Source of the DNA: Streptomyces griseoviridis
GTDB taxonomy: Bacteria > Actinomycetota > Actinomycetes > Streptomycetales > Streptomycetaceae
Direction: 5' to 3'
DNA length: 64,000 nucleotides
Assembly (NCBI RefSeq): GCF_005222485.1
Contig: NZ_CP029078.1
Coordinates: forward strand, 5,173,501-5,237,500
The notes under the pieces are model-generated. The model was not told where the DNA came from. It did no database searches and saw only the letters and a list, made by a program, of their open reading frames with translations. Positions 25,264 through 37,707 of this stretch are shown here, one piece after another. How positions within the stretch are numbered: position 1 is the first letter of the stretch; every line of letters begins with the position of its first letter. A program made the position numbers and the translations under genes.

Positions 25264-26148
25264 TCAGAGGACCCGTACCGCGCCGGTCGGCGGGTCGTAG
25301 GAGAGCGGCCTCTCGACCACGCCGGTCGACGGGTTCTGGGCGCCGACGAACATGCCGTCGCCCACGTACACCCCCACGTGGTACGCGCTGCCCGCACCGC
25401 CCCAGTACAGGATGTCGCCGGGCTGGAGGTTGCTCAGCGAGACCTGGGTGCCGGCCGTCGACTGGTCCTGGGAGACGCGCGGCAGGCTGACGCCGACCTG
25501 CTTGAACGCGGCCTGCACCAGTCCTGAGCAGTCCCACGAGTTGGGGCCGGTGCCGCCGGAGACGTAGGCGTCGCCGACCTGGGCCTTCACGAAGGCGATG
25601 ACCGAGGCGGCCGAACCGGTCGCCGTCGACGTGCTCGTGGAGGCGCCGGCCGACGTCGAGGCCGATGCCGAAGTCGAGGTCGACGCGCCGCCGCCGCTGG
25701 TGGTGGAGGCGGACAGGGTGGCCCGCTCCGCGCTGCGGGACGCCGCGCGTTCGGCGGCGGCCTTGCGGGCGGCCTCCGCCCGCTTCTTGGCCTCCGCCTT
25801 CTTCTTGGCGTCCGCGAGGTCGGACTTGGCCTGCTTCGCGGCCTTGCTGAGGGCGGCGTCGCGCTCCGCCCGCAGTTCGTAGTTGGCGGCTGCCTGCTGG
25901 GTGGCGTCGGCGGACTGGGCGACCTGGGCGGACAGGTCGGCCGTCAGCGTGGGCAGTTCGAGGGTCTGTGTGACCGGTTCGGCGGCGCTGGCCGATCCGG
26001 CGGCCCCGGCCACTGCCAGGGTGCTGAGGACGCCGCCGGCAACTCCGGCACGCATCGCGATCGTCGACGCGCTGCGGCGGGGTTTGCGGTGGCTCCGTAT
26101 GTGAGCGGTGTGGGACATGGGTACAACCGGTATCAGGGCCTTCTCCAT
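25264..26148 (-). CDS. Secreted NlpC/P60 (C40) peptidoglycan endopeptidase
   Basis: 294 residues from the ATG at 26148; an ATG at 26118 (MSHTAHIR) and a GTG at 26175 are alternatives, none with a strong ribosome site. A signal peptide ends at GSASA-AE. Residues about 90-145 form a Lys/Ala/Glu coiled coil, followed by a Ser/Thr/Ala linker and the C-terminal NlpC/P60 domain with catalytic Cys207 in SWDCSGL and His257 in AYHVGVYVG. It should cut peptide stems of peptidoglycan (D-glutamyl/diaminopimelate type bonds). Related Streptomyces enzymes act in growth and germination. It is divergent from nuoA across a roughly 700-base region; I found no c-di-AMP riboswitch in that leader. Confidence 0.9.
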   Translation of the reverse strand: MEKALIPVVPMSHTAHIRSHRKPRRSASTIAMRAGVAGGVLSTLAVAGAAGSASAAEPVTQTLELPTLTADLSAQVAQSADATQQAAANYELRAERDAALSKAAKQAKSDLADAKKKAEAKKRAEAARKAAAERAASRSAERATLSASTTSGGGASTSTSASASTSAGASTSTSTATGSAASVIAFVKAQVGDAYVSGGTGPNSWDCSGLVQAAFKQVGVSLPRVSQDQSTAGTQVSLSNLQPGDILYWGGAGSAYHVGVYVGDGMFVGAQNPSTGVVERPLSYDPPTGAVRVL

Positions 26149-26716
26149 ACCTACAAGGAACGTGTGGTGCGCCACAGTTGCTCAATCGGTGGCCCAAGTC
26201 CCGGGCGTGTCACTCCTTATTGACGCCGTAACGGACATTGCGGGCGTGCTCCATTAGGCATGTGATCACGCCCTTTCGTCATAACGTCCGAATTGCCCGC
26301 TGCCTACCATCTGTTGGGTTACGTGGCCAAGCCTCGTTCTCATGCGCCTCTCATGCGTGTGGTGGAGGTCACGCAACGGTCACGGTCGGGGCTGCGTCCC
26401 GCGCGGGTGGCGCGACGCGTCGCTCGTGAACGCGCGCACGCGTCCACATCCCGCCTCGCGACTCCCCCCGAGGTGTGAATGCGGCGCCACTATCAACCGT
26501 CGGCGTCCAGCACCAATTTGCATGCAGAGGAAGCCTCTTGATATGGAGACGACCCCTCTGAGCTGCCCCGACAGGCGGAAATGTCACGTCTGGTGATCAG
26601 TCGGACGCTTCACGTATGAAGATCACCGCTCGACCGGCTTCATGATCCTTCGTCAGGTGGTGGAGATCACAAAGCTTGTGCAATACCCCGTGTCGCAGAT
26701 CACAGAGCCCCGGGCA

Positions 26717-26722
26717 TAGGAT
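26717..26722 (+). promoter_or_regulatory. Candidate -10 element of the nuo promoter
   Basis: TAGGAT matches the TANNNT consensus of the main Streptomyces sigma factor. A well-matched -35 box is not evident 16-19 bases upstream, which may mean an activator-dependent promoter. The start of transcription would fall near 26729, just before the Rex-type operator. Confidence 0.45.
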
Positions 26723-26737
26723 GCGAGGCAGTTGGGC

Positions 26738-26755
26738 TTGTGACCTGCTTCACAT
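26738..26755. promoter_or_regulatory. Rex-type (ROP) redox operator upstream of nuoA
   Basis: TTGTGACCTGCTTCACAT differs from the Rex consensus TTGTGAANNNNTTCACAA at one base in each half. Rex represses respiratory genes and leaves DNA when NADH/NAD+ rises. The site would start about nine bases after the predicted transcription start, a position suited to repression. The inner TGTGA-N6-TCACA also fits a CRP/FNR-type site, so a Crp regulator is an alternative reader. Confidence 0.7.
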
Positions 26756-26857
26756 GTTCGCGATCTTCGGTGGGACAACGGGGTTCGCGGCGCGTGAGCG
26801 GGAGTGAGCCCTGTGCCATCGCCAGCAGTCAGTGCCGACTGAGAGGAGCGAGGAGCG

Positions 26858-27217
26858 GTGAACGCCTATGCGCCCATCCTCGTACTGGGAGCCCTCGGGG
26901 CAGGCTTTGCGATCTTCTCCGTGGTCATGGCCACGCTGATCGGTCCGAAGCGGTACAACCGGGCCAAGCTCGAGGCCTACGAGTGCGGGATCGAGCCGAC
27001 CCCCACGCCGGCGGGCGGCGGGCGCTTCCCCATCAAGTACTACCTGACGGCGATGCTCTTCATCGTCTTCGACATCGAGATCGTCTTCCTCTACCCCTGG
27101 GCCGTCACCTTCGACGCCCTCGGGATCTTCGGGCTCGTGGAGATGCTGCTGTTCGTGCTCACCGTCTTCGTCGCGTACGCGTACGTATGGCGGCGCGGCG
27201 GTCTGGAATGGGACTGA
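26858..27217 (+). CDS. nuoA: NADH-quinone oxidoreductase subunit A
   Basis: 119 residues, first gene of the 14-gene complex I operon. Three membrane helices; the loop between helices 1 and 2 carries the conserved [11 protein letters not shown] and [20 protein letters not shown], whose acidic residues lie near the quinone channel. GTG start with a strong purine-rich ribosome site. Ten bases separate it from nuoB. Confidence 0.97.
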   Translation: MNAYAPILVLGALGAGFAIFSVVMATLIGPKRYNRAKLEAYECGIEPTPTPAGGGRFPIKYYLTAMLFIVFDIEIVFLYPWAVTFDALGIFGLVEMLLFVLTVFVAYAYVWRRGGLEWD

Positions 27218-27227
27218 GGTTAGGGAC

Positions 27228-27782
27228 ATGGGACTCGAAGAGAAGCTGCCGAGCGGCTTTCTGCTGACCACCGTCGAGCAGGCCGCGGGCTGGGTGCGCA
27301 AGTCGTCCGTCTTCCCGGCCACCTTCGGCCTCGCCTGCTGTGCCATCGAGATGATGACCACCGGCGCCGGACGGTACGACCTCGCCCGTTTCGGCATGGA
27401 GGTCTTCCGCGGTTCGCCGCGCCAGGCGGACCTGATGATCGTCGCCGGCCGGGTCAGCCAGAAGATGGCGCCGGTGCTCAGGCAGGTCTACGACCAGATG
27501 CCGAACCCGAAGTGGGTGATCTCCATGGGGGTCTGCGCCTCCTCGGGCGGCATGTTCAACAACTACGCGATCGTGCAGGGCGTCGACCACATCGTGCCGG
27601 TCGACATCTACCTCCCCGGCTGTCCGCCGCGGCCGGAGATGCTCATGGACGCGATCCTCAAGCTGCACCAGAAGATCCAGGGCTCCAAGCTCGGCGTGAA
27701 CGCCGAGGAGGCGGCCCGGGAGGCGGAGGAAGCGGCGCTCAAGGCCCTGCCCACGATCGAGATGAAGGGGCTGCTGCGGTGA
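27228..27782 (+). CDS. nuoB: NADH-quinone oxidoreductase subunit B
   Basis: 184-residue peripheral-arm subunit holding iron-sulfur cluster N2, the last donor to the quinone. Cluster ligands are visible in GLACCAIEM (adjacent cysteines), [11 protein letters not shown] and [11 protein letters not shown]. The C-terminal Glu/Ala helix ([17 protein letters not shown]) is longer than in E. coli. The stop overlaps the nuoC start (GTGA). Confidence 0.97.
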   Translation: MGLEEKLPSGFLLTTVEQAAGWVRKSSVFPATFGLACCAIEMMTTGAGRYDLARFGMEVFRGSPRQADLMIVAGRVSQKMAPVLRQVYDQMPNPKWVISMGVCASSGGMFNNYAIVQGVDHIVPVDIYLPGCPPRPEMLMDAILKLHQKIQGSKLGVNAEEAAREAEEAALKALPTIEMKGLLR

Positions 27783-28524
27783 GTGACGCGAACGGCACCG
27801 CCGGTGACGGCGTGAACCCCGAGAAGGACCTCGGCACCGACAACCTCCCCGGCCGCCGCGCCGAGGGCGGCGAGGAGATCCGCGTCCAGCGCGGCATGTT
27901 CGGCGCCGACCGGGGCGGCGACACCTCCGGATACGGAGGTCTGGTCCGCTCGGTCCGGCTGCCGGGACCCGCCACCCGCCCCTACGGCGGCTGGTTCGAC
28001 GAGGTCGCCGACGAGCTGGAGGGCGCCCTGGAGGAACAGGGGCTGCTCCCCGACAACGCCGTCGACAAGACGATCGTCGACCGCGGCGAACTGACCTTCC
28101 ACATCGAGCGCGAGCACCTGGTCCGCGTCGCCCGCACCCTGCGCGACGACCCGGCCCTCCGCTTCGAACTGTGCACCGGCGTCAGCGGCGTCCACTACCC
28201 GCAGGACAAGGGCCGCGAGCTGCACGCCGTCTACCACCTGCGCTCGATCACCCACAACCGGCTGATCAGGCTCGAGGTGAGCGCCCCGGACGGCGACCCG
28301 CACATCCCGTCCCTGGTCGCGGTCTACCCGACCAACGACTGGCACGAGCGGGAGGTCTACGACTTCTTCGGCATCGTCTTCGACGGCCACCCGGCCCTGA
28401 CCCGGATCATGATGCCGGACGACTGGCCGGGCCACCCGCAGCGCAAGGACTACCCCCTCGGCGGCATCCCCGTCGAGTACAAGGGCGCCCAGATCCCGGC
28501 TCCGGACCAGCGGAGGTCGTACTC

Positions 28525-28528
<4 letters not shown>
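27779..28528 (+). CDS. nuoC: NADH-quinone oxidoreductase subunit C
   Basis: 249 residues, the 30-kDa-type subunit, separate from nuoD as in most actinobacteria and not fused as in E. coli. The conserved core includes [20 protein letters not shown] and the proline-rich [16 protein letters not shown]. About 75 residues of polar N-terminal extension precede the core (for example [20 protein letters not shown]). GTG start in the nuoB stop overlap; its stop overlaps the nuoD start. Confidence 0.96.
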
Positions 28529-29843
<1,315 letters not shown>

Positions 29844-29847
<4 letters not shown>

Positions 29848-30752
29848 CCACCAGTTCTTCGGAGCGGGGCGTCAGCCTGGGCATGCCCGAACTGCCTGCG
29901 CCCGCCTACCCGGACGACGTCCGGACCCGCCTTGAGGCCGACGCCCGCGAGGTGATCGCCCGCTACCCGGACTCCCGGTCCGCGCTGCTGCCGCTGCTGC
30001 ACCTCGTGCAGGCGGAGGAGGGCCACGTCACCCGCACCGGGACGCGGTTCTGCGCGGAGGTGCTCGGCCTGACCACCGCCGAGGTGACCGCCGTCGCCAC
30101 CTTCTACAGCATGTACCGGCGCCGTCCCTCCGGCGACTACCAGGTCGGCGTCTGCACCAACACGCTCTGCGCGGTGATGGGCGGCGACGCGATCTTCGAG
30201 GAGCTCCAGGAGCACCTCGGCGTCGGCAACGGCGAGACCACCGCCGACGGCAAGGTCACCCTGGAGCACATCGAGTGCAACGCGGCCTGCGACTTCGCGC
30301 CCGTGGTGATGGTCAACTGGGAGTTCTTCGACAACCAGTCCCCGGCCAGCGCCAAGCGCCTCGTCGACGACCTGCGGGCAGGACGCGACGTCAGCCCCAC
30401 CCGCGGGGCCCGGCTGTGCACCTTCAAGGACACCGCGCGCATCCTGGCCGGCTTCCCCGACGAACGTCCTGGAGCCGTCGAGGAGAGCGGCAGCGCCGGC
30501 CACGCCTCCCTGGTGGGCCTGCGACTGGCCAAGGGCGAGACGGCGCCGCCGCGCGTCGTCCAGCCGCGCGACGGCGAACCCCAGGACCAGCAGGGGGACA
30601 CCGCCCGGGGGGAGTCGCGGCAAGCGCCGCAGGACACGGCGGCGCACCCGCCGTCGCCCGGCGAGCACCTCAGCTCGCACGACGCACCGCAGGACACGTC
30701 GGCCTCCGACCCCGCCCACCCGGCGGGGCCCGCCGCCGAGGAGGGGGAGTGA
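29844..30752 (+). CDS. nuoE: NADH-quinone oxidoreductase subunit E with long C-terminal extension
   Basis: 302-residue 24-kDa-type subunit carrying the [2Fe-2S] cluster N1a. Ligands are in [13 protein letters not shown] (two Cys) and [11 protein letters not shown] (two Cys). The conserved fold ends near residue 210; the last 90 or so residues are a Glu/Gln/Pro/Ala-rich disordered tail not found in E. coli NuoE. Its stop overlaps the nuoF ATG. Confidence 0.96.
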
Positions 30753-32098
30753 TGACCTTGGCACCCGAACGGAAAGACACCAGCCCCGAGAAGCTGCTGT
30801 CACCGGTGCTGTCGGAGTTCTGGGACGAGGACAGGTCCTGGTCGCTCGACGTGTACCGGCGCCACGACGGATACGAGGGGCTGCGCAAGGCCCTCGCGAT
30901 GTCCCCCGACGACCTCATCGCCTACGTCAAGGACTCCGGGCTCCGCGGCCGCGGCGGCGCGGGGTTCCCGACCGGCATGAAGTGGCAGTTCATCCCGCAG
31001 GGCGACGGAAAACCGCACTATCTCGTTGTCAACGCCGACGAATCGGAGCCCGGGACCTGCAAGGACATCCCGCTCCTCTTCGCGAACCCGCACAGCCTCA
31101 TCGAGGGCATCGTCATCGCGTGCTACGCGATCAGATCGTCGCACGCCTTCATCTACGTACGGGGTGAAGTCGTCCCCGTGCTGCGGCGGTTGCACGCGGC
31201 CGTGGCCGAGGCGTACGCGGCCGGCTACCTCGGCGAGAACGCCCTCGGCAGCGGCCTCGACCTCGAACTCACCGTGCACGCGGGCGCCGGCGCGTACATC
31301 TGCGGTGAGGAGACCGCGCTGCTCGACTCGCTCGAAGGCCGCCGCGGCCAACCGCGGCTCCGACCCCCCTTCCCCGCGGTCGCGGGCCTCTACGCGTGCC
31401 CCACTGTCGTGAACAACGTCGAATCGATCGCCTCGGTTCCCGCGATCCTGAACCGGGGCAAGGAGTGGTTCCGCTCGATGGGCAGCGAGAAGTCGCCCGG
31501 CTTCACGCTCTACTCGCTCAGCGGCCACGTCACCAACCCCGGCCAGTACGAGGCCCCCCTCGGCATCACGCTGCGCCAGCTCCTCGACATGAGCGGCGGG
31601 ATCCGCCCGGGTCACCGCCTCAAGTTCTGGACGCCCGGCGGCTCCTCGACCCCGATGTTCACCGAGGAGCACCTCGACGTCCCGCTCGACTACGAGGGCG
31701 TGGGCGCCGCCGGTTCCATGCTCGGCACCAAGGCGCTCCAGTGCTTCGACGAGACGACCTGCGTCGTGCGGGCCGTCACCCGCTGGACCGAGTTCTACGC
31801 CCACGAGTCCTGCGGCAAGTGCACCCCCTGCCGCGAAGGCACCTACTGGCTCGTGCAGTTGCTGCGCGACATCGAGGCCGGCAAGGGCTCCATGTCCGAC
31901 CTCGACAAGCTCAACGACATCGCGGACAGCATCAACGGCAAGTCCTTCTGCGCCCTCGGCGACGGCGCCGCCTCGCCGATCTTCTCCTCGCTGAAGTACT
32001 TCCGCGAGGAGTACGAACAGCACATCACGGGCCGCGGCTGCCCCTTCGACCCGGCCCGCTCGACGGCCTGGGCCGACCGTACGGAGGTGAACGCATGA
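30752..32098 (+). CDS. nuoF: NADH-quinone oxidoreductase subunit F
   Basis: 448-residue NADH-oxidising subunit with FMN and [4Fe-4S] cluster N3. The NADH loop is [15 protein letters not shown], the FMN region [18 protein letters not shown], and the cluster ligands are in [12 protein letters not shown] plus the later Cys in SFCALGD. ATG start overlapping the nuoE stop; the nuoG ATG overlaps its end. Confidence 0.97.
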   Translation: MTLAPERKDTSPEKLLSPVLSEFWDEDRSWSLDVYRRHDGYEGLRKALAMSPDDLIAYVKDSGLRGRGGAGFPTGMKWQFIPQGDGKPHYLVVNADESEPGTCKDIPLLFANPHSLIEGIVIACYAIRSSHAFIYVRGEVVPVLRRLHAAVAEAYAAGYLGENALGSGLDLELTVHAGAGAYICGEETALLDSLEGRRGQPRLRPPFPAVAGLYACPTVVNNVESIASVPAILNRGKEWFRSMGSEKSPGFTLYSLSGHVTNPGQYEAPLGITLRQLLDMSGGIRPGHRLKFWTPGGSSTPMFTEEHLDVPLDYEGVGAAGSMLGTKALQCFDETTCVVRAVTRWTEFYAHESCGKCTPCREGTYWLVQLLRDIEAGKGSMSDLDKLNDIADSINGKSFCALGDGAASPIFSSLKYFREEYEQHITGRGCPFDPARSTAWADRTEVNA

Positions 32099-34599
32099 CC
32101 GTGACCACCAGCGCTCCCTCCGGAGGGGGAGAGGCGGCACTCCCGCCCGAGGACCTCGTGTCGCTGACCATCGACGGCGCCGAGATCAGCGTGCCCAAGG
32201 GCACCCTGGTCATCAGGGCCGCCGAACAGCTCGGCATCGAGATCCCGCGCTTCTGCGACCACCCGCTCCTCGACCCGGCGGGCGCCTGCCGCCAGTGCAT
32301 CGTCGAGGTCGAGGGCCAGCGCAAGCCGATGGCGTCCTGCACCATCACCTGCACCGACGGCATGGTGGTGAAGACCCAGCTCACCTCGCCGGTCGCCGAG
32401 AAGGCCCAGCACGGTGTGATGGAGCTGCTGCTCATCAACCACCCGCTGGACTGCCCGGTCTGCGACAAGGGCGGCGAGTGCCCGCTGCAGAACCAGGCCA
32501 TGTCGCACGGCAACGCGGAGTCACGCTTCGAAGGCAGGAAGCGGACGTTCGAGAAGCCCGTGCCGATCTCCACCCAGGTGCTCCTCGACCGCGAGCGGTG
32601 CGTGCTGTGCGCCCGCTGCACCCGGTTCTCCAACCAGGTCGCGGGCGACCCGATGATCGAACTCCTCGAACGCGGCGCGCTCCAGCAGGTCGGCACCGGC
32701 GAGGGCGACCCCTTCCAGTCGTACTTCTCCGGCAACACCATCCAGATCTGCCCGGTCGGCGCGCTCACCTCCGCGGCCTACCGGTTCCGCTCCCGCCCCT
32801 TCGACCTGGTCTCCTCGCCGTCGGTGTGCGAGCACTGCGCGGGCGGCTGCGCCACCCGCACCGACCACCGGCGCGGCAAGGTGATGCGGCGCCTCGCGGC
32901 GGCCGACGCCGAGGTCAACGAGGAGTGGATCTGCGACAAGGGACGCTTCGGGTTCCGGTACGCGCAGCAGCGCGACCGGCTCAGGACGCCCCTGGTCCGC
33001 AACCCCGAGGGCGACCTGGTGCCGGCCTCCTGGCCCGAGGCGCTGGAGATCGCCGCCCAGGGGCTGCTGGCCTCGCGCGGCAGGACCGGCGTGCTGACCG
33101 GCGGCCGGCTCACCATCGAGGACGCCTACACCTACAGCAAGTTCGCGCGCGTGGCGCTCGACACCAACGACATCGACTTCCGCGCGCGCGTGCACGCCGG
33201 CGAGGAGGCCGACTTCCTGGCCGCCCAGGTCGCCGGACGCGGCCGGGACCTCGACGGGACCGGTGTCACGTACACCTCGCTGGAGAAGGCGCCCGCCGTC
33301 CTGCTGATCGGGTTCGAGGCCGAGGAGGAGGCGCCCGGCGTCTTCCTGCGGCTGCGCAAGGCCTGGCGCAAGCACGGGCAGCAGGTGTTCGCCCTCGCCA
33401 CCCACGCCACCCGCGGCCTGGAGAAGGCGGGCGGCACCCTGCTGCCGGCCGCCCCCGGCACGGAGACCGAGTGGCTCGACGCGCTGACCAGCGGCGTCGG
33501 CCTGGAGGACGCCGGTGCGCGGGCCGCCGAGGCACTGCGCGCCGACGGCGCCGTGATCGTCGTCGGCGAGCGGCTCGCCGGTGTGGCCGGCGCGCTGACC
33601 GCCGTCGTGGGGGCCGCCGCCGCGACCGGGGCCGCGCTGGTGTGGGTCCCGCGGCGGGCCGGTGAGCGCGGCGCCGTCGAGGCGGGCGCGCTGCCGTCGC
33701 TGCTGCCCGGCGGACGCCCGGCCACCGACCCGCGCGCGCGGGAGGAGGTCGCCGCGGTCTGGGGCGTCGCCGAACTCCCGCACCGCTACGGGCGCGACAC
33801 CGGACAGATCGTCGAGGCCGCCGCCCGCGGCGAACTCCAGGCCCTGCTGGTCGGCGGAGTGGAGGTCGACGACCTGCCCGACCCGGCACGCGCGCGTGAG
33901 GCGCTCCGGGAGGCCGGCTTCGTCGTCTCGCTCGAACTGCGGCCGAGCGAGGTCACCGAGCGCGCCTCCGTCGTCCTGCCGGTGGCCGCGGTCGCCGAGA
34001 GGGCCGGCACCTTCCTCAACTGGGAGGGCCGGATCCGCTCCTTCGAGGCCGCCCTCAAGCCCGACCAGCTGACCCACGCCCTCGCGCCGACCGACGCGCG
34101 CGTGCTGCAGATGCTGGCCGACGCCATGGACGTCCACCTCGGACTGCCCGACCTGCGGACCGTGCGCGCCGAACTCGACCGGCTCGGCGGCTGGGACGGC
34201 ACCCGCTCCGCCGCACCGCGCGAGACGGCCGTCCCGCTGCCGAGGCCCGCCGCGGGCGAGGCCGTCCTCGCCGGACACCGGCTGCTGCTCGACCGCGGTC
34301 TCCTCCAGCGGGGCGACGAGGCCCTGGCGGGCACCCGGCACCCCGCGCACGCGCGCGTGTCGGCCGCCACCGCCGCCGAGTCCGGCGTCAAGGACGGCGA
34401 CCTGCTCGCCGTGACCGGGCCCGCGGGCTCCGTCGCGCTCCCGCTCCAGATCACCGAGATGCCCGACCGGGTGGTCTGGCTCCCGCTGAACTCCGTGGGC
34501 GCCGGTGTCGCCTCCGACACGGGAGCGCTGCCCGGCGCCCTCGTCCGCATCGGCCCGGCGACGCTCGTCGGCGAGGCCCCCGAGGAGGTGGAGGCATGA
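32095..34599 (+). CDS. nuoG: NADH-quinone oxidoreductase subunit G
   Basis: 834-residue iron-sulfur subunit. The [2Fe-2S] N1b ligands are in [15 protein letters not shown]; the His-ligated N5 region is [18 protein letters not shown]4 is [11 protein letters not shown] with the later [19 protein letters not shown] followed by WICDKGRFG gives a four-cysteine set like the extra N7 cluster of some bacterial NuoG proteins. The C-terminal half is molybdopterin-oxidoreductase-like without cofactor. Confidence 0.96.
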   Translation: MTVTTSAPSGGGEAALPPEDLVSLTIDGAEISVPKGTLVIRAAEQLGIEIPRFCDHPLLDPAGACRQCIVEVEGQRKPMASCTITCTDGMVVKTQLTSPVAEKAQHGVMELLLINHPLDCPVCDKGGECPLQNQAMSHGNAESRFEGRKRTFEKPVPISTQVLLDRERCVLCARCTRFSNQVAGDPMIELLERGALQQVGTGEGDPFQSYFSGNTIQICPVGALTSAAYRFRSRPFDLVSSPSVCEHCAGGCATRTDHRRGKVMRRLAAADAEVNEEWICDKGRFGFRYAQQRDRLRTPLVRNPEGDLVPASWPEALEIAAQGLLASRGRTGVLTGGRLTIEDAYTYSKFARVALDTNDIDFRARVHAGEEADFLAAQVAGRGRDLDGTGVTYTSLEKAPAVLLIGFEAEEEAPGVFLRLRKAWRKHGQQVFALATHATRGLEKAGGTLLPAAPGTETEWLDALTSGVGLEDAGARAAEALRADGAVIVVGERLAGVAGALTAVVGAAAATGAALVWVPRRAGERGAVEAGALPSLLPGGRPATDPRAREEVAAVWGVAELPHRYGRDTGQIVEAAARGELQALLVGGVEVDDLPDPARAREALREAGFVVSLELRPSEVTERASVVLPVAAVAERAGTFLNWEGRIRSFEAALKPDQLTHALAPTDARVLQMLADAMDVHLGLPDLRTVRAELDRLGGWDGTRSAAPRETAVPLPRPAAGEAVLAGHRLLLDRGLLQRGDEALAGTRHPAHARVSAATAAESGVKDGDLLAVTGPAGSVALPLQITEMPDRVVWLPLNSVGAGVASDTGALPGALVRIGPATLVGEAPEEVEA

Positions 34600-35960
34600 C
34601 CCCGTACCTCGCCGCTGAAGACCTCTCGATGTTCGGCCGCGACCCCTGGTGGCTGGTCGTCGTCAAGGCCGTCTTCTGCTTCGCGTTCCTGATGGTGACC
34701 GTGCTGTTCTCCATCGTCTGGGAGCGCAAGGTCGTCGCCTGGATGCAGCTACGCATCGGACCCAACCGGCACGGCCCCTGGGGCATGCTCCAGTCGCTCG
34801 CCGACGGCATCAAGCTGATGCTGAAGGAAGACCTCGTCGTCAAGCGCGCCGACAAGGTGGTCTACGTCCTCGCGCCCGTCGTCGCGGCGATCCCCGCCTT
34901 CATGGCGATCGCGGTGATCCCCTTCGGGCCCGCGGGCAACGAGATCTCGATCTTCGGCCACCGCACCCCCATGCAGCTGACCGACCTGCCCATCGCGATG
35001 CTGTTCATCCTCGCGGTCGCCTCGGTCGGCATCTACGGCATCGTGCTGGCGGGCTGGAGCTCCGGATCGACGTACCCGCTCCTCGGCGGGCTGCGCTCCT
35101 GCGCCCAGATGATCTCCTACGAGATCGCCATGGGCGCCGCGTTCGCCTCGGTGTTCCTCTACTCCGGCTCGATGTCGACGTCGACGATCGTCGAACAGCA
35201 GCACGACCGCTGGTACATCTTCCTGCTGCCGGTCTCGTTCATCCTCTACATCGTCACCATGGTCGGCGAGACCAACCGCGCCCCCTTCGACATGCCGGAG
35301 TCCGAGGGCGACCTCGTCGGCGGCTTCAACACCGAGTACTCGTCCATCAAGTTCGCGATGTTCATGCTCGCCGAGTACGTGAACATGGTGACGGTCTCGG
35401 CCGTGGCGACCACCCTCTTCCTCGGCGGCTGGCGCGCGCCCTGGCCCATCAGCGGCTTCTGGGAGGGCGCCAACCACGGCTGGTGGCCGCTGCTCTGGTT
35501 CGTCGTCAAGGTCCAGCTGCTGCTGTTCTTCTTCATCTGGCTGCGCGGCACCCTCCCGCGGGTCCGCTACGACCAGCTGATGAAGCTCGGCTGGAAGGTC
35601 CTCATCCCGGTCTCGGTGGTCTGGCTGATGCTGGTCGCCACCGTGCGGGCGCTGCGCAACGAGAACTACGACTTCGCCGACATCGCCCTCTACATCGCCG
35701 GCGGTGTGCTGGCCCTGCTGCTGCTCTCCTTCGTCGCCGACATGTTCCGCGAGAAGGCGCAGACCGCGGAGGCGGCCGACGAGACGCCCGCCGGGTTCGA
35801 CCCGATGGCCGGCGGGTTCCCCGTGCCGCCGCTGCCCGGACAGTCGCTGCCGCCGGTGCCCAGGCGCGGCCCGCGCCGGGAGCGGGAGTTGATTGTCAGT
35901 GGTGGACCGGATACTGCCAGTGACGGAAGCGCTGAAGGAAAGGAGGCGTCCGATGGCTGA
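34596..35960 (+). CDS. nuoH: NADH-quinone oxidoreductase subunit H
   Basis: 454-residue membrane subunit at the quinone-channel junction. About eight membrane helices; signatures [40 protein letters not shown] and [21 protein letters not shown] proline-rich cytoplasmic tail of about 55 residues follows the last helix. Its 3' end overlaps the nuoI start by eight bases. Confidence 0.97.
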   Translation: MTPYLAAEDLSMFGRDPWWLVVVKAVFCFAFLMVTVLFSIVWERKVVAWMQLRIGPNRHGPWGMLQSLADGIKLMLKEDLVVKRADKVVYVLAPVVAAIPAFMAIAVIPFGPAGNEISIFGHRTPMQLTDLPIAMLFILAVASVGIYGIVLAGWSSGSTYPLLGGLRSCAQMISYEIAMGAAFASVFLYSGSMSTSTIVEQQHDRWYIFLLPVSFILYIVTMVGETNRAPFDMPESEGDLVGGFNTEYSSIKFAMFMLAEYVNMVTVSAVATTLFLGGWRAPWPISGFWEGANHGWWPLLWFVVKVQLLLFFFIWLRGTLPRVRYDQLMKLGWKVLIPVSVVWLMLVATVRALRNENYDFADIALYIAGGVLALLLLSFVADMFREKAQTAEAADETPAGFDPMAGGFPVPPLPGQSLPPVPRRGPRRERELIVSGGPDTASDGSAEGKEASDG

Positions 35961-36555
35961 GGAGCCCAAGGAGACCGAACCCGGTTTCATGAACCCCGTC
36001 GCCGGCTTCGGCGTGACCTTCAAGGCCATGTTCAAGAAGCGGCTGACCGAGCAGTACCCGGAGCAGCAGAAGACCACCGCCCCGCGGTTCCACGGGCGGC
36101 ACCAGCTCAACCGCCACCCCGACGGCCTGGAGAAGTGCGTCGGCTGCGAGCTGTGCGCCTGGGCCTGCCCCGCCGACGCCATCTACGTGGAGGGCGCCGA
36201 CAACACGGACGAGGAGCGCTACTCCCCGGGCGAGCGGTACGGCCGCGTCTACCAGATCAACTACGCCCGCTGCATCCTGTGCGGCCTGTGCATCGAGGCG
36301 TGCCCGACCCGCGCGCTCACGATGACGAACGAGTTCGAGCTGGCCGACAGCAGCCGCGCCAACCTGATCTACACCAAGGAGCAGCTGCTCGCGGGCCTCG
36401 AGGACACCATGGTCGACACCCCGCACGCCATCTACCCGGGCACCGACGAGCAGGACTACTACCGGGGCCTGGTCACCGAGGCCGCGCCCGGTACCGAGCG
36501 CCAGGTGGCCGTCTCCAAGGGCGAGAAGCCCGACGACCAGGAGGTGGACGCGTGA
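35953..36555 (+). CDS. nuoI: NADH-quinone oxidoreductase subunit I
   Basis: 200-residue ferredoxin-like subunit with two [4Fe-4S] clusters (N6a/N6b): [18 protein letters not shown] and [19 protein letters not shown] start at the ATG at 35953 because AAAGGAGG lies about six bases upstream; the frame is open to 35893 inside nuoH without such a site. The stop overlaps nuoJ. Confidence 0.97.
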   Translation: MAEEPKETEPGFMNPVAGFGVTFKAMFKKRLTEQYPEQQKTTAPRFHGRHQLNRHPDGLEKCVGCELCAWACPADAIYVEGADNTDEERYSPGERYGRVYQINYARCILCGLCIEACPTRALTMTNEFELADSSRANLIYTKEQLLAGLEDTMVDTPHAIYPGTDEQDYYRGLVTEAAPGTERQVAVSKGEKPDDQEVDA

Positions 36556-37397
36556 GCACCCAGCTCGCCGCCTACACCACCTCCACCGGCGAGGCCTTCC
36601 AGTTCTGGATCCTCGGCACGGTCGCGGTGATCGGCGCCCTGTGCACCGTCTTCATGCGCAGGGCGGTGCACAGCGCGCTCTGCCTCGCCGGGACGATGAT
36701 CGTCCTGGCGATCTTCTACCTGGCCAACGGCGCCTACTTCCTGGGCATCGTGCAGATCGTCGTCTACACCGGCGCGATCATGATGCTGTTCCTCTTCGTG
36801 GTGATGCTCGTCGGTGTCACGGCCGCCGACTCCCTGAAGGAGACCATCAAGGGCCAGCGCTGGCTGGCGCTGCTGTGCGGTGTCGGCTTCGGCGTCCTGC
36901 TGCTCGGCGGGATCGGCAACGCCTCCCTCACCGAGTTCGGCGGTCTCACCCAGGCGAACGCGGGCGGCAACGTGGAGGGCCTCGCCGCCCTCATCTTCAC
37001 GCGGTACGTGTTCGCCTTCGAGATCACCGGCGCCCTGCTGATCACGGCCGCCGTCGGCGCCATGGTCCTCACCCACCGGGAGCGCACCGAGCGCGCCAAG
37101 ACCCAGCGCGAGCTGGCCGCCGAGCGCGTCAGGGACGGCAGGCAACTGCCGCCGCTGCCCGCCCCCGGCGTCTACGCCCGGCACAACGCCGTCGACATCG
37201 CGGGCCTGCTGCCCGACGGCACCCCGTCCGAGCTGACCGTCAGCAGGACGCTGCGCGAGCGCGGCCAGATCCGGGACGTCTCCACGGAGGCGCTGAGCGA
37301 TCTGCGGGCCCTGGAGCAGCGGTCCGAGGAGCGCCTCGAACGCACCCCGACCGAGCCGACCGACCTCAGCAGGCGGACCGAGGAGGCATCGAAGTGA
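36552..37397 (+). CDS. nuoJ: NADH-quinone oxidoreductase subunit J
   Basis: 281-residue membrane subunit with five predicted helices and the conserved [20 protein letters not shown] segment. The core ends near residue 175; about 105 residues of charged, disordered tail follow ([20 protein letters not shown] onward), longer than in E. coli. GTG start in the nuoI overlap. Confidence 0.96.
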   Translation: MSTQLAAYTTSTGEAFQFWILGTVAVIGALCTVFMRRAVHSALCLAGTMIVLAIFYLANGAYFLGIVQIVVYTGAIMMLFLFVVMLVGVTAADSLKETIKGQRWLALLCGVGFGVLLLGGIGNASLTEFGGLTQANAGGNVEGLAALIFTRYVFAFEITGALLITAAVGAMVLTHRERTERAKTQRELAAERVRDGRQLPPLPAPGVYARHNAVDIAGLLPDGTPSELTVSRTLRERGQIRDVSTEALSDLRALEQRSEERLERTPTEPTDLSRRTEEASK

Positions 37398-37693
37398 ACC
37401 CGGTCAACTACCTCTATCTGGCCGCCCTGTTGTTCACGATCGGCGCCACCGGCGTGCTGATCAGACGCAACGCGATCGTCGTGTTCATGTGCGTCGAGCT
37501 GATGCTGAACGCCTGCAACCTCGCGTTCGTCACCTTCTCCCGGATGCACGGCAACCTCGACGGCCAGATCATCGCGTTCTTCACGATGGTCGTCGCCGCC
37601 GCGGAGGTCGTCGTCGGGCTCGCGATCATCGTGTCGCTGTTCCGTTCCCGCCACTCGGCCTCGGTCGACGACGCCAGCCTGATGAAGCTCTGA
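37394..37693 (+). CDS. nuoK: NADH-quinone oxidoreductase subunit K
   Basis: 99 residues, three membrane helices. The conserved membrane glutamate is in [14 protein letters not shown] and a second acidic residue in [11 protein letters not shown], both part of the proton path. GTG start overlapping the nuoJ stop; 14 bases to nuoL. Confidence 0.97.
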   Translation: MNPVNYLYLAALLFTIGATGVLIRRNAIVVFMCVELMLNACNLAFVTFSRMHGNLDGQIIAFFTMVVAAAEVVVGLAIIVSLFRSRHSASVDDASLMKL

Positions 37694-37707
37694 GGGGTCG
37701 CTGAATC

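Larger units (their letters stand above)
26149..26857. other. Long divergent regulatory region between NlpC/P60 and nuoA
   Basis: About 709 bases without a convincing gene, clearly less GC-rich than the flanks. It holds a perfect GTGATCAC palindrome at 26262-26269, repeated GATCAC hexamers near 26620, 26675 and 26698, a -10-like TAGGAT at 26717-26722 for the nuo operon, and a Rex-type operator at 26738-26755. The nuoA ribosome site is the purine-rich GAGGAGCGAGGAGC just before its GTG. The predicted nuo leader is about 130 bases. Confidence 0.65.

Noticed and set aside
26149..26330. Possible c-di-AMP riboswitch upstream of the NlpC/P60 gene, as such genes often have one
   Set aside because: None of the conserved blocks (GGGGGAACC, GGGGTGAA, CCGAAYCCG) is present on the minus strand here, in contrast to the clear set at 57762-57920.
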